Positions 27,459-36,466 of a DNA stretch of 64,000 nucleotides are shown here, piece by piece. The stretch is from positions 62,001 through 126,000 of the forward strand of contig CAZNLJ010000009.1 in assembly GCA_964573725.1 (NCBI GenBank), in the 5' to 3' direction. Each line of letters begins with the position of its first letter. Within the stretch, counting starts at the first letter, position 1. The position numbers and the translations under genes are program-made. Under the pieces are notes generated by a model. The model was not told the DNA's origin, ran no database searches, and saw only the letters and a program-made list of their open reading frames with translations. Origin of the DNA: UBA6168 sp964573725. GTDB taxonomy: Bacteria > Bacteroidota > Bacteroidia > Chitinophagales > Saprospiraceae.

Positions 27459-27476
27459 ATACCTAAGGTTAGGTAT
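27459..27476. promoter_or_regulatory. Palindromic operator candidate upstream of feoAB
   Basis: A perfect 18-bp inverted repeat, ATACCTAA-GG-TTAGGTAT, lies 100 bp before the feoA start. The TTAGGT/ACCTAA half-sites recall operators of DtxR/MntR-family metal-dependent repressors, which often control feoAB. No gene for such a regulator is in the window, so the assignment is an inference from site symmetry, half-site and position. Confidence 0.5.
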
Positions 27477-27699
27477 GTGGTTGCCGGATGTGACGGACCC
27501 TGTTGGGTAGCTGATTTTCAAGCCGATAGGAAAGTGCGGGATGTCTCCTTCCGAGGCTCGGAAGACGGTGTAGTCGGCAGGATGCAAATCGGGGAGGATA
27601 CGCCGGGGCACCAAAGGTGATGGCGGACCGTCGTCCGTCCGGACGGCGGCACGATGGATAGGGACTTATTCCGAGCGGGGAAGCGGAAGGGGGGAGGGA

Positions 27700-28701
27700 C
27701 TATCCGATCCACTGCTTTCGGAGCAGGTATTCGGCGATCTGCACGGCGTTGGTGGCGGCACCCTTGCGGAGGTTGTCGGCCACGATCCAGAGGTTCAGCC
27801 CATGGGGAATGCTGTCATCCCGCCGGATACGGCCCACGAAGACCTCATCCTTGTGCCGCGCGAACAAAGGCATCGGATACTGGAAGTTTTCCACCGCATC
27901 GACGACGACGACACCGGGCGCCTCCGAAAGGGTCTTTCGGACCTCCTCGAGGTCGAAGGGCTTGTCCAGGGTGACGTTCACCGATTCCGAATGTCCGCCG
28001 AGTACCGGTACACGGACGGTCGTCGCCGTGATGCCGATATCGGGCGCGCGCATGATTTTCCTGGTTTCGTTCACCATCTTCATTTCCTCCTTGGTGTAAC
28101 CGTTTTCCAGGAAAACGTCGATATGGGGGAGGCAGTTCTCGAAGATGGGATGCGGATAGGCCATTTCCTCCGGTGCCGGATGGAACCCTTTCTGTTCGAG
28201 TTGGTATTGCTTGACAGCCTTCACGCCGGTGCCGGTGATCGATTGGTAAGTGGAGATGACGAGCCGCCGGACGCCGTACAAGCGGTGGAGGGGTTCCAGG
28301 ACGACCACCATCTGGATGGTGGAACAGTTGGGATTGGCGATGATCTTGTCTTCCGGCGTGAGCACGTCGGCATTCACTTCCGGGACAACCAGTTTGATGG
28401 ACGGGTCCATCCGCCAAGCGGAAGAGTTGTCGATGACGGTGGTGCCGGCCGCCGCGAACCGGGGCGCCCATTCCCGGGCGGTCGCACCGCCGGCGGAAAA
28501 GATGGCGACGCTCGGCTTTGCCGCCACGGCTTCTTCCATGCTTACGACGAGGTGGTCCTGGTCGCGGAAGCGCAAAGGCTTTCCGACCGATCGCTCGGAA
28601 GCGACGGGCAGCAGTTCGGAAACCGGGAAACGGCGTTCCGCCAACACTTCCAGCATGACCGAACCGACCAGGCCGGTGGCACCGACAACAGCTACTTTCA
28701 T
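27700..28701 (-). CDS. asd: Aspartate-semialdehyde dehydrogenase
   Basis: A 333-residue cytoplasmic enzyme that reduces aspartyl phosphate to aspartate semialdehyde with NADPH, feeding lysine/diaminopimelate, threonine and methionine synthesis. The NADP-binding loop is VVGATGLVGSVMLEVL at the N-terminus, the nucleophile is C126 in NPNCST, and the substrate-binding loop and catalytic His lie in VPVLGGHSE (near residue 245). Length and motifs fit the bacterial family. It stands alone, divergent from the outer-membrane barrel gene at 29201; a -7 box lies 188 bp upstream. Confidence 0.96.
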   Translation of the reverse strand: MKVAVVGATGLVGSVMLEVLAERRFPVSELLPVASERSVGKPLRFRDQDHLVVSMEEAVAAKPSVAIFSAGGATAREWAPRFAAAGTTVIDNSSAWRMDPSIKLVVPEVNADVLTPEDKIIANPNCSTIQMVVVLEPLHRLYGVRRLVISTYQSITGTGVKAVKQYQLEQKGFHPAPEEMAYPHPIFENCLPHIDVFLENGYTKEEMKMVNETRKIMRAPDIGITATTVRVPVLGGHSESVNVTLDKPFDLEEVRKTLSEAPGVVVVDAVENFQYPMPLFARHKDEVFVGRIRRDDSIPHGLNLWIVADNLRKGAATNAVQIAEYLLRKQWIG

Positions 28702-29200
28702 GTTTCTTTGCTTTTACCGTTTTGAAGCAGGCCATACCGGGGACGGGGCACCGGGAAAGCGGCCGTAGCCGCCTTGTCCGTGCGGTGCTGCCGGGATGAG
28801 CGCGCGCCGACGGCAGCCGATGCGGGCCTTCCTCCCCGTAGGGGCAGCGGTTGCGGAGGCGTCCCTGTATCCCAGCCGCTTGTCCCTGCAAATATAACGC
28901 ACATCGATATTGGAACGGAAAACCGGGAAAATGGTTCCAAGGTTGCGATAAGGGGGCTTTCAGGTGCCGATCCGTACGAGGCCGGATGGGGCGGCGTCCG
29001 ATTTCATCGGTTCGCCGTTCCGATTGCAATTAATCCGCTACTTTTGTACGGGTCTGTACGGCCCGGGGTGTCGACGGGCGGCCGCAAGGTCCCGGGAAGG
29101 CGCCACCCGCCGCCCGGAGCCGGTCGGAAGCCTATTTCCGGGACTGGGCCGGAATACGGTGTGGACCGGCCGGAGGTGTGAACACAATAAATCAAGCAGG
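28702..29200. promoter_or_regulatory. Divergent promoter region (asd / outer-membrane barrel gene)
   Basis: Two -7-type boxes are seen: TATATTTG on the minus strand (28889-28896) toward asd and TACTTTTG on the plus strand (29039-29046) toward the barrel gene, neither with a clear -33 TTTG. If correct, both transcripts have leaders of about 150-180 bases. No riboswitch fold was recognised. No gene is evident. Confidence 0.4.
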
Positions 29201-30082
29201 ATGAAAAAATGGATGTTCGGGTGTCTCTTTTCCCTGGCCGTCGGGCAGGGGATCGCCCAGGATGTAGGATTGGGTTTCAAGGCCGGGTTGAATTTCAATA
29301 CATTCCGTGGGCCGGCGGAACAGGACCCGGCGGGGGAGAAGACCCTGGAGCAATTCGATTTGAATACGGGATTCCACGTCGGTGCGACACTGACCTACGA
29401 GGCGACGGACCTGATGGGGGCACGGGTAGAGTTGCTCTTTTCCCAAAAAGGGGGGCGGCGTTCCTACGAGGGGCCCTCCTATTATTTCTTGCGGGAAGCG
29501 GACCGGACCGCCACCTGGGTATCCGGGACGCGGAAAACGGATGTCAGCGTCAACCAGTCTTACCTGGACATCCCGGTGGCGGGTTATTTCCGTCCGGTCC
29601 CGTTCCTGGAGATATATGCCGGTGGCAGCGTAGGAATCCTGCTGTCCGCCACCGGGTTCGGGGAATTGCGCTTCGGCGGAGCTCCGCAGGCCTTTCCTCC
29701 CCTGGCGGAGTTCTCGCACGAGATCGATGCCAACTTTCTTTCGGACCTGCCCGGCGAAGTACGGCCGGCGGATCCGCCGGCCACCCTTTCCTATCAGGGC
29801 AAGACTTTCGTCATTCCCCAGGCGGCCGGTGCCTATTTCGAGTTCGGAGAAGATCCGGGAAGGTTATACCGGCGCCTGGATGCCGGCGTGTTGGGGGGCT
29901 TGTCCGTCTTCCTGAACGGCAGTCTTTATGTGTCAGCCAGGGGCTACTACGGCCTCCTGGACACCACCCGTTCGCAGGCGGATGTATCCTTGCGTGCCCT
30001 GGATGCCAACGGGGGGCTTGTCCGGCGGGACGATGACGACCGGCAGGTGTCCCTGCAGTGCTCCATCGGATTTTCGTTCTGA
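29201..30082 (+). CDS. Outer-membrane beta-barrel protein
   Basis: A 293-residue secreted protein with a signal peptide (MKKWMFGCLFSLAVGQGIAQ, cleavage after about residue 20). The mature part has alternating beta-strands of the kind LGFKAGLNFNTF, FHVGATLTYEATD and LDIPVAGYFRP, and it ends in an aromatic strand (CSIGFSF), as outer-membrane barrels do. This fits the small Bacteroidota outer-membrane barrel family (PF13568-like). The ATG at 29201 is required for the signal peptide, although the frame is open well upstream. Its cargo or partner is unknown. Confidence 0.85.
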   Translation: MKKWMFGCLFSLAVGQGIAQDVGLGFKAGLNFNTFRGPAEQDPAGEKTLEQFDLNTGFHVGATLTYEATDLMGARVELLFSQKGGRRSYEGPSYYFLREADRTATWVSGTRKTDVSVNQSYLDIPVAGYFRPVPFLEIYAGGSVGILLSATGFGELRFGGAPQAFPPLAEFSHEIDANFLSDLPGEVRPADPPATLSYQGKTFVIPQAAGAYFEFGEDPGRLYRRLDAGVLGGLSVFLNGSLYVSARGYYGLLDTTRSQADVSLRALDANGGLVRRDDDDRQVSLQCSIGFSF

Positions 30083-30580
30083 CACAAGCCTGGTCCGGCA
30101 GGGGGGCTTGCGAATCTTTCCTGCGGCCGGAAGCACCTGCCTCCGCACAAGGAGGGACAGGTCCGTGTATGGCCGGCCCACCACCTTACCGGCGCCGGGC
30201 TCCGGCCATGCATCGGCGAAAACCGGTCAGCTTCCGGGTTGGGGACGGAAGCGGGCCGCGGGAGTGCTTGGCGTCGTCGGGCGGTAAACGTCGTGATATG
30301 TCCCGGTTGCGATAAAGATGATCGGTGGGAAAAAACGTTACACCCGCCGGGACAGGGTGATGGCCCGCGTCGGCCGTGGAGGGGGCGTAGGGAGAACAGG
30401 CGGAATGTGCCCATGCGGTGAGCTGCCTGCGGCATACGCGGCCTTCCGCAGATCCTGTGGCGTCTTGGCGGAGCGGCCGGGTGTAGGGCCGATGCGTGCA
30501 GGGTGTCGGATGGACGGCAGGGTGCATGCGGATGGGAGGCCGACGGAAAGCAGCCTGCGAAAAGCGCAGGCGGCCGGTGG
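30083..30580. other. Convergent gap without a gene
   Basis: About 500 bp between the barrel gene and the convergent unknown secreted protein. It shows only a spaced 8-bp inverted repeat (TGTCCCGG at 30299-30306, CCGGGACA at 30347-30354), no T-rich terminator and no convincing open frame. Confidence 0.4.
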
Positions 30581-31570
30581 TCAGAATCCGCGCATGAGAT
30601 ACAGGCTGTTGCCGATTTGCAGGGAGCTGACGGTATGGTCACCGTTGAGGAAAAGTGTGATTCTCTCCTTGCTGTCGGACAGGATGTCCCAGCGATACCG
30701 TTCTTGCGTCAGGCCGGCGTTGCGGTCTTCCTTTTCAAGGATCTTGCGGATGGGGTAGGCGACGGATTTCAACCGGGAATCATGCAGGCCGGCGCGCAGG
30801 TCGAGGTAAAGGTATTGGGCGGATTTGGTTTGCCTGCGGTCGTTGCCAGGCAGGAAGGAGCCGGGGTCCTCAGCCAGGGACGCCGATTCCATGCCTTTCC
30901 GGGACTTTCGGATTTCCCGTATTTCGGCTTCCGTACCGGAGAGGAAGGCGATTTCTATGCTGTCCGAAACGGAGAAGCGTTCCTGGAGGTAGGAATCCTG
31001 GTGGATGCACATGAAGGGGCGGATGACATGCCCCCAGAGTTGTTCGACGGATGGGATGGCGAGTTCGCCCCGGTCGGTGAAGAACTCCTTCTCCGCATCC
31101 CGTTGACCGGCAGGCAGGGGAGCGATGTGGAAAACGGATTCCACATCACTGGCGGCGCGTCGGAAGACCAGCGATTCGACCATCCCGTACTTGTTCTGGA
31201 TGATTTTCAGGTAACCGCGGAGCCGGGCGTTGCGGGCGTGTGTGATATCCAGTTGGATACCGAAATCATGTTGTCGGCTGGCGTCTATATTGTAAACCCC
31301 TTCGATGCCTTCTCCCGTGACATACAGGTGTTTATAAGTAATGCCGAAGGCAAAGGAACCCGGGGGGACCTTTTCCGTGGCGCCGGTCAGGGCTACTTTC
31401 TGCGCCGGGTGAAAGGTATATCCGATCAAATCGCCGGGGGTGAAGAACCTGCGGTCGGTGACATAGCTGTATTGCTGGGCGGTGGCGTCCAAGGGACATA
31501 CAAGCTGGAACACGGTCCATACCGCCGTTATGACAAGCAGGTTATAGGTGTGGAAGTACTTCATTCTCAT
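30581..31570 (-). CDS. Secreted protein of unknown function
   Basis: A 329-residue protein with a signal peptide (about residues 1-32, LLVITAVWTVFQLVCPLDATAQQ) and no membrane helix afterwards. The mature part is mixed alpha/beta with many short beta-strands; segments such as GDLIGYTFHPAQKVALTG and YLYLDLRAGLHDSRLKSVAYPI do not match a family I recognise. It could be periplasmic or a surface protein; no type IX C-terminal signal is visible. It is convergent with the barrel gene and lies behind a relatively AT-rich 346-bp stretch downstream of FTCD in the same direction. Two start codons (31570 and 31564) are both possible. Confidence 0.75.
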   Translation of the reverse strand: MRMKYFHTYNLLVITAVWTVFQLVCPLDATAQQYSYVTDRRFFTPGDLIGYTFHPAQKVALTGATEKVPPGSFAFGITYKHLYVTGEGIEGVYNIDASRQHDFGIQLDITHARNARLRGYLKIIQNKYGMVESLVFRRAASDVESVFHIAPLPAGQRDAEKEFFTDRGELAIPSVEQLWGHVIRPFMCIHQDSYLQERFSVSDSIEIAFLSGTEAEIREIRKSRKGMESASLAEDPGSFLPGNDRRQTKSAQYLYLDLRAGLHDSRLKSVAYPIRKILEKEDRNAGLTQERYRWDILSDSKERITLFLNGDHTVSSLQIGNSLYLMRGF

Positions 31571-31916
31571 GCCAATTTAATTTCAAACAGGAAAGACATC
31601 GTCAGCGTCCCTTGAGCCTCAAAATTTCCTGATGTTTTTACATTGGATGTCCCGTTACCGGATGAAGGGGAATTTGAAGTTGGAAATTTCCTGGTGAAGT
31701 TCCATAAACCGTGCCACTGGGTGCGACTTGTATTTTGAAATGAAATATAAGTGGAATTCCAGAAAGGAAAAGGAAGGCCTCCTGAAGAGGTGGGTGACAA
31801 GCGGAAATGAGCCAGGGTAAGGATTGCTCAAGGGGTACAAGGATTCTGAATCCCGCAGGACGCAGGAATGGAAGTTGTTCATGGTGATTGCTTTTGGTAT
31901 GGTGCCCTACTTGGTA
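31571..31916. other. AT-richer gap between FTCD and the secreted protein gene
   Basis: The base composition is visibly more AT-rich than the flanks. A 77-codon open frame (31567-31800, minus) ends in an ATGA overlap with the downstream gene, but its Ser/Thr/Asn-rich sequence has no recognisable domain. The stretch may be a leader or decayed coding DNA. Confidence 0.35.
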
Positions 31917-33611
31917 TTAAATTTTATCTACAAGTAAAGTTAAGATTTTTTCCTTCAAATCATCCGCACTCGTGGCCAATATTTTAGATTTATTCAACAT
32001 GTCTTCTGCAATTGACTTGTTTTTTAAGCTTTTCGCATTGATTCTCACATTCAGCCAGGCACTGTGTACGGCGGCATGCGCACAAATGGCACCGACGGCC
32101 GCGTCGGTCACCGAATTGGGGTTTCCGGAGCGGACCATGGCTTCCGCAAGCGGGAAGACCTCCAAGGCGGCCTCCATGGTCCGGAAGGGGACGACGGTGG
32201 CGTGAAGGGTGGCGTTCTCGATGGCTTCCCGGCGCAGGGAGATTTCCGTTTCGGTGGATTTCGGGAGGCGGAAGGCCTCCATGATGCGGTTGAAGGCCGC
32301 TGTATCCTCATCCACGAGGGTCAGCAACCGGGAAGTCAGGGCTTGTCCTTTCTCTGCCCAGGCGGAGAAATCCAGGGTGCGGTGGTCCCAACCTCTTTTT
32401 CCGGCGCTGAGGTTGGCCACCATGGTACCGAGGGCGGCACCGAGGGCCCCCGTGTAGGCGGCGATGGAGCCGCCGCCGGGCGCCGGGCTGTCGCGCGAGG
32501 TTTCATCGGCGAAATCGCGCAGGGAAAGGCGGGTGAGCGGTTTGGCCGTCCCGTCTCCTTCCCGGAGGCGGTACTCGATGATTTTCTTGTTCGGATCGAA
32601 AGGTGCCAGCTCGTCCAGGCCCATGGATTTGACGGCGATATGGATGATGTCCTTTTCGGGTAGGCCGGTGCTCCAGCCTTGTTTCCGGAGGAAGTGTTTC
32701 CCGGCATCCAGCATGACCTGGAGGGGGACCAAGCCTACCAATTCCGATCCGGTGACCCGCAGCCCACGCCTGGCGGCGCTTTCGCAGCAGGCTTCGAAAG
32801 CCTGGTGGAGCGGGGTGACGGAAAGCCGGGTCAGGTTCATGGACACCTGGGCAATCCCATATTCGGGTATGTACCAGCCGATGCCTTTGACGGCCTTGCA
32901 GGTTCCCGGTTGTCGGACCGGCCGACCTTCCTCGTCAAGGACGACTTCACCGGTGACGGGATCCCCCTGGCGCAGGATCCGGCCTTGCTCCCGGACATCG
33001 AACGCGACGGAGTTCGCCCGCCTTTCGCTTACCGTGTTGAGATTCACGTTGTAGGCCACCAGGAAGTCCCGGGCGCCGATGACGGTGGCGCCGGCTTGGG
33101 GATGAAACGTCGCCGGACCATAATCCGGCCGCCACTCGGGGTCTTTCATCTTTTCCGTGAGTCCTTCGTACTCCCCCGACCGGATGGTGGCCAGGTTGCG
33201 ACGGGCAGGCCGGGTGGCGGCATACTCGTACAGGTACACCGGTATGCCCGCTTCCGTCCCGACCCGCTCCGCGAGCTGTCGGGCCCACCGTACGGTTTCT
33301 TCCATGTCGAGGTTGGCCACCGGAATCAGGGGACAGACATCCGTGGCGCCCATCCGCGGATGTTCCCCCCGGTGTTGCCGCATGTCGATCCACTCGGCCG
33401 CCGTCCTGATCCCGCGGAATGCCGCCTCCACCACCGCCTCCGGTTCCCCTACAAAGGTGACGACGGTGCGGTTCGTCGCCTTGCCGGGATCCACATCCAG
33501 CAACCGGACTCCTTCCACCGCGGCGATGGCTTCGGTGATCCGACGGATGACCTCGGGGTCTCTTCCTTCCGAAAAATTGGGTACGCACTCCAGCAACGGC
33601 TTTCCGTTCAT
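31917..33611 (-). CDS. ftcD: Bifunctional glutamate formiminotransferase / formimidoyl-THF cyclodeaminase
   Basis: A 564-residue fusion enzyme of histidine degradation. Residues 1 to about 325 form the formiminotransferase, starting LLECVPNFSEGRDPEVI and containing HPRMGATDVCPLIPV and the YNVNLNT segment. Residues from about 360 to 560 form the cyclodeaminase, with DSPAPGGGSIAAYTGALGAA and GNPNSVTDAAVGA. It transfers the formimino group of N-formiminoglutamate to tetrahydrofolate and then releases ammonia. The fused form is usual in Bacteroidota. Other hut genes are not adjacent here. Confidence 0.95.
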   Translation of the reverse strand: MNGKPLLECVPNFSEGRDPEVIRRITEAIAAVEGVRLLDVDPGKATNRTVVTFVGEPEAVVEAAFRGIRTAAEWIDMRQHRGEHPRMGATDVCPLIPVANLDMEETVRWARQLAERVGTEAGIPVYLYEYAATRPARRNLATIRSGEYEGLTEKMKDPEWRPDYGPATFHPQAGATVIGARDFLVAYNVNLNTVSERRANSVAFDVREQGRILRQGDPVTGEVVLDEEGRPVRQPGTCKAVKGIGWYIPEYGIAQVSMNLTRLSVTPLHQAFEACCESAARRGLRVTGSELVGLVPLQVMLDAGKHFLRKQGWSTGLPEKDIIHIAVKSMGLDELAPFDPNKKIIEYRLREGDGTAKPLTRLSLRDFADETSRDSPAPGGGSIAAYTGALGAALGTMVANLSAGKRGWDHRTLDFSAWAEKGQALTSRLLTLVDEDTAAFNRIMEAFRLPKSTETEISLRREAIENATLHATVVPFRTMEAALEVFPLAEAMVRSGNPNSVTDAAVGAICAHAAVHSAWLNVRINAKSLKNKSIAEDMLNKSKILATSADDLKEKILTLLVDKI

Positions 33612-33805
33612 GTGGTTCGGTTTTGAAAGTTATTCCGGGATAAGCGGGGTCGGCTGCCTGCACAGGTTCGCGGCGGTCGCGTGCCACCCTGCTCTTCCCC
33701 ACGCAAATGAACGGAAAATTTTACGACCGGATGCGTGGAATCCGCCAACATTTGTTCCCGGCGGCCTGCATCCGTCCCGCTTCCGGCCGATCCCATCCTG
33801 CCCCT

Positions 33806-34663
33806 TTACCGGATGCTCGTCCACAGGGTCGCCAGGGATACGGCCACAATGATGCCACCCACTGTCAGCATGAGCCGCCTTGCCGGGATGACCCGAACCG
33901 CCCAGGCCCCCAGCGGGGCCGCCAAAATCCCCCCCAACACCAACCCGACAATGGCTTTCCAAGTGCTCAAGCCTGAAAATACCAGGAAGGTACCCGCACT
34001 CGACAAGGCCACGAAAAACTCTACCGTGTTGACGGTTCCTACCGTCAGCCGCGGGGTCTTTCCCTTCCGGATGATGTTGGTGGTGACAATCGGCCCCCAT
34101 CCGCCGCCACCCACCGAATCGAGCAGGCCACCGACGTAGGCGAGCCATCCCACCCGACGGATTTCCTCCCGGAATACCGGCTCCCGGATTCCTTTCCGGA
34201 TGATCACGACACCCAGGGACAGCAGATAGGCGGCGATGAAGGGCTTGACCACCCGCCCGTCCAGCAGGTCCGAGACCAGATAGGCCCCGCAGGCAGCCCC
34301 GGCCATGCCGGGTAGCGCCAACCGAAGGAACAACCGCCGGTCCACATTCCGGAAATATAAGTGCGACAACCCGGACGCCCCGGTCGTGAAGAGTTCCGCC
34401 ACATGCACACTCGCGGAGGCTACCGCCGGCGTCATGCCCATCGCCAACAGGAAACTGCTGCTGCTGACCCCGTAGGCCATGCCGAGCGCCCCGTCAATCA
34501 GCTGCGCCAGAAACCCGACCCCGATGCAGGTCCAGAAAAACTGGTCCGATAACCACCCGCCGGCATGCTGCGAAACATATACCTGCCAAGCCATCCAGCC
34601 GATGGCCGCCGCCTTCCCAAGTATCATCAGCCACGATATGTGCCGTAATGTCATCTTTTCCAT
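33806..34663 (-). CDS. TauE/SafE-family sulfite or organosulfonate exporter
   Basis: A 285-residue membrane protein with about eight hydrophobic segments. The two internal repeats of the TauE/SafE family are visible: LIDGALGMAYGVSSSSFLLA near residue 55 and VGGLLDSVGGGGWGPIVTT near residue 175, each with the small-residue loop expected in the transport path. Members export sulfite, sulfoacetate or related anions. The ATG at 34663 starts just before the first helix; upstream ATGs in the open frame add a basic, non-hydrophobic tail. A palindrome lies 110-130 bp upstream. Confidence 0.85.
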   Translation of the reverse strand: MEKMTLRHISWLMILGKAAAIGWMAWQVYVSQHAGGWLSDQFFWTCIGVGFLAQLIDGALGMAYGVSSSSFLLAMGMTPAVASASVHVAELFTTGASGLSHLYFRNVDRRLFLRLALPGMAGAACGAYLVSDLLDGRVVKPFIAAYLLSLGVVIIRKGIREPVFREEIRRVGWLAYVGGLLDSVGGGGWGPIVTTNIIRKGKTPRLTVGTVNTVEFFVALSSAGTFLVFSGLSTWKAIVGLVLGGILAAPLGAWAVRVIPARRLMLTVGGIIVAVSLATLWTSIR

Positions 34664-35367
34664 GTGATGCCTTGTTTTCTTCCCCATTCGCTGGCTACCC
34701 GTCGCCGTTCCCCGCAATCGCCGTCGACTCTTTACGCCGGCTACCGCCGGTTCTTGGTCCCGCACAAATTATACTAATTTTATAGAATTAGTCGTTTTGG
34801 TGGAAATTTATTTTCCCACCGCGCTTCCTTGCAATCGGGAATCGGGAATTCGCCCTGCTCCGGATCGTATCGCCCTACTCCTGTTGCGGTCGCAACCAGG
34901 CTTTGCCGCGGCAGGTACCCTTCGGATGTCCGACCCATGAATCGGGTCGGCGGCTTTTGGGGATTTCCTTCGGGAAATGGACCGAAGGTGTCTTATTGTC
35001 CGACACGCGCCGGTGGCTGATGCGGCCATCCGTCCGTTCCCGGGTAAACCCGCCCGGTCGCAAGGGTTGACGAATCCGGTCGTACCGCGCTCAGCGCGGA
35101 GGGTATCGCCGCAGGTTCCCTGTCCGGCCACCATGACGGGGAGACCTTCCGGCAGGAATCGGACCTCACCTTACCGGATTTCCGGCCGGAGTCGGTCGGC
35201 AGCCGGATATCGGCGGCCATCGGGCTTATCGGGAAGTGGCTGCGGAAGCCCGGGGGCGGACTTTCAGGCGCGGACCAGGTCGGTGGGTAGACCGTCCGAC
35301 CTGTTGTTCCGGCACGGGCTGGCGGCCCCCTCCCGGTGGGCTTCGTACCGCCGTGTCCCGATCCGTG
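34664..35367. other. 700-bp gap between two minus-strand genes
   Basis: Apart from the palindrome at 34773-34792 and an adjacent AT-rich patch, nothing is recognised. Short open frames on both strands (for example 34977-35393 on +) are Arg/Pro/Ser-rich, as expected of random GC-rich DNA. Confidence 0.4.
34773..34792. promoter_or_regulatory. Palindromic operator candidate upstream of the TauE/SafE gene
   Basis: A perfect inverted repeat ACTAATT-TTATAG-AATTAGT lies in an AT-rich patch 110 bp before the exporter start. The AT-rich arms resemble sites of Rrf2-type regulators such as CymR, which control sulfur genes, but the resemblance is loose. An imperfect minus-strand -7 box (ATAATTTG at 34765-34772) adjoins it. 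Confidence 0.4.
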
Positions 35368-36387
35368 CTACGGGTGCGAAGGGTTGCCGGTGAACCCGGC
35401 TCCACCGTCCGCCGAGCGATTTCCCTGGCTGTCGGTGGACTGGGCGACGGGTAGTGCATAATAATCGGATTCCCCATCGGGTGCAGGCATATGGCGACGG
35501 AAGAACGCATCGCAATAGCGGCAGATGTTTTCATAGGCCTGCCCATCCCTGCGGGCCGATTCCTCGGAGATGCCGAGGTGTTCGCCCATGCGCCAGGGTT
35601 GTCCGTGATGCAGTGCCATCCAGGCGGGATGGCCGGCGGCCCGCGCAAGCACGGCGGCCACCTTCTCCTTCCGAGCATCGCCCAGGGGATGCAAGGTGCC
35701 CGGGCAGCAGGGGTTGATCCGCCAGAGTTGGATGCTGATTTCCTGGGGGATATCCTCGTACCCTCCCAGGAAATTCCGTGCGCCGGACAAGATGGTGCAG
35801 AAGTTATGGTTCGGGTCCTTTTTCCAGTTGTCCGTTTCCAGGGCCCGTCCCCGGGCCCAATTGCCGCCCAGCCACATGTCTTCGGTGGCGCCCCAGTATC
35901 CCCAGCTCAGGGGTTGGTCCAGGAGGTAGTCTTCCCGACGGATCAGGGGGGCCTGGTGGTCTCCCCGCACGCCGGCCGCTTCGAAGAGCCGGGCGAGGCG
36001 GTCGAGCCGGGAACCCTGGTGCCGGTGGAATCGGTCAATGCTGGCGATATCGAAGCGGGTAATCCCTTTTTCGATCAATTGGTCGAGGATTGCCTCGGTG
36101 AGCAGGTCTCCGTTGGTCTGCAGCATGAGCTGGGTCCGGGTTCCGAAGCGTTCCCGCAGGCGGTCGAGGATGGCGAGGAGCAGCGGCCGGTCGGCGAGCG
36201 GTTCCCCGCCGGAGAGAATCAGCCGGTCCATCCGGTCGGGCAGGTTTCCGATGATGGCCATACAGTCCGCGAGGCCGATCCGGTCTCCCTTGGGGCCGCT
36301 GTTGTTGTAGCAGTGGGCGCAGCGGTCGTTGCACAATTGGGTGAAGACCCAGTAGACACTTTCACAGTGGTTGAAATCCGTTTTCAT
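35368..36387 (-). CDS. Radical SAM protein of unknown specificity
   Basis: A 339-residue radical SAM enzyme. The [4Fe-4S] cluster motif CxxxCxxC is C19, C23, C26 (QLCNDRCAHCY), and the SAM-contacting GGEP motif follows in LILSGGEPLADRP near residue 60. Additional cysteines (INPCCPG and ICRYCDAFF in the C-terminal third) could bind a second cluster, as in SPASM or twitch enzymes that modify peptides. The last 30 residues look disordered. It starts 79 bp after the giant surface protein in the same direction, so the two may be co-transcribed. The start at 36387 directly precedes the domain; upstream frame is shadow. Reaction unknown. Confidence 0.85.
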   Translation of the reverse strand: MKTDFNHCESVYWVFTQLCNDRCAHCYNNSGPKGDRIGLADCMAIIGNLPDRMDRLILSGGEPLADRPLLLAILDRLRERFGTRTQLMLQTNGDLLTEAILDQLIEKGITRFDIASIDRFHRHQGSRLDRLARLFEAAGVRGDHQAPLIRREDYLLDQPLSWGYWGATEDMWLGGNWARGRALETDNWKKDPNHNFCTILSGARNFLGGYEDIPQEISIQLWRINPCCPGTLHPLGDARKEKVAAVLARAAGHPAWMALHHGQPWRMGEHLGISEESARRDGQAYENICRYCDAFFRRHMPAPDGESDYYALPVAQSTDSQGNRSADGGAGFTGNPSHP

Positions 36388-36466
36388 GGTAGCCGCAGTT
36401 GGTCGGTTTTCCGGATCGGGTGGCCGGTCATCCGGCGGATGGCCCGATTTTGCGGGGCATCCCGGG

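Larger units (their letters stand above)
27360..27699. other. Intergenic region between feoA and asd
   Basis: The feoA-proximal third holds the -7 box and the palindrome. The rest (27,477-27,699) shows no gene; a 12-bp palindrome CCGTCCGGACGG is present near 27,637 without evident role. Confidence 0.5.

Noticed and set aside
28702..28888. Riboswitch in the asd leader
   Set aside because: The leader is long enough, but no lysine or SAM riboswitch core elements could be recognised by eye.
31655..31882. 75-codon open frame on - upstream of the unknown secreted protein
   Set aside because: No signal peptide, domain or start context; overlaps the other unconvincing frame in this AT-richer stretch.
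34977..35393. 138-codon open frame on + between the exporter and radical SAM genes
   Set aside because: Arg/Ser/Pro-rich translation without domains, partly antisense to the radical SAM gene.
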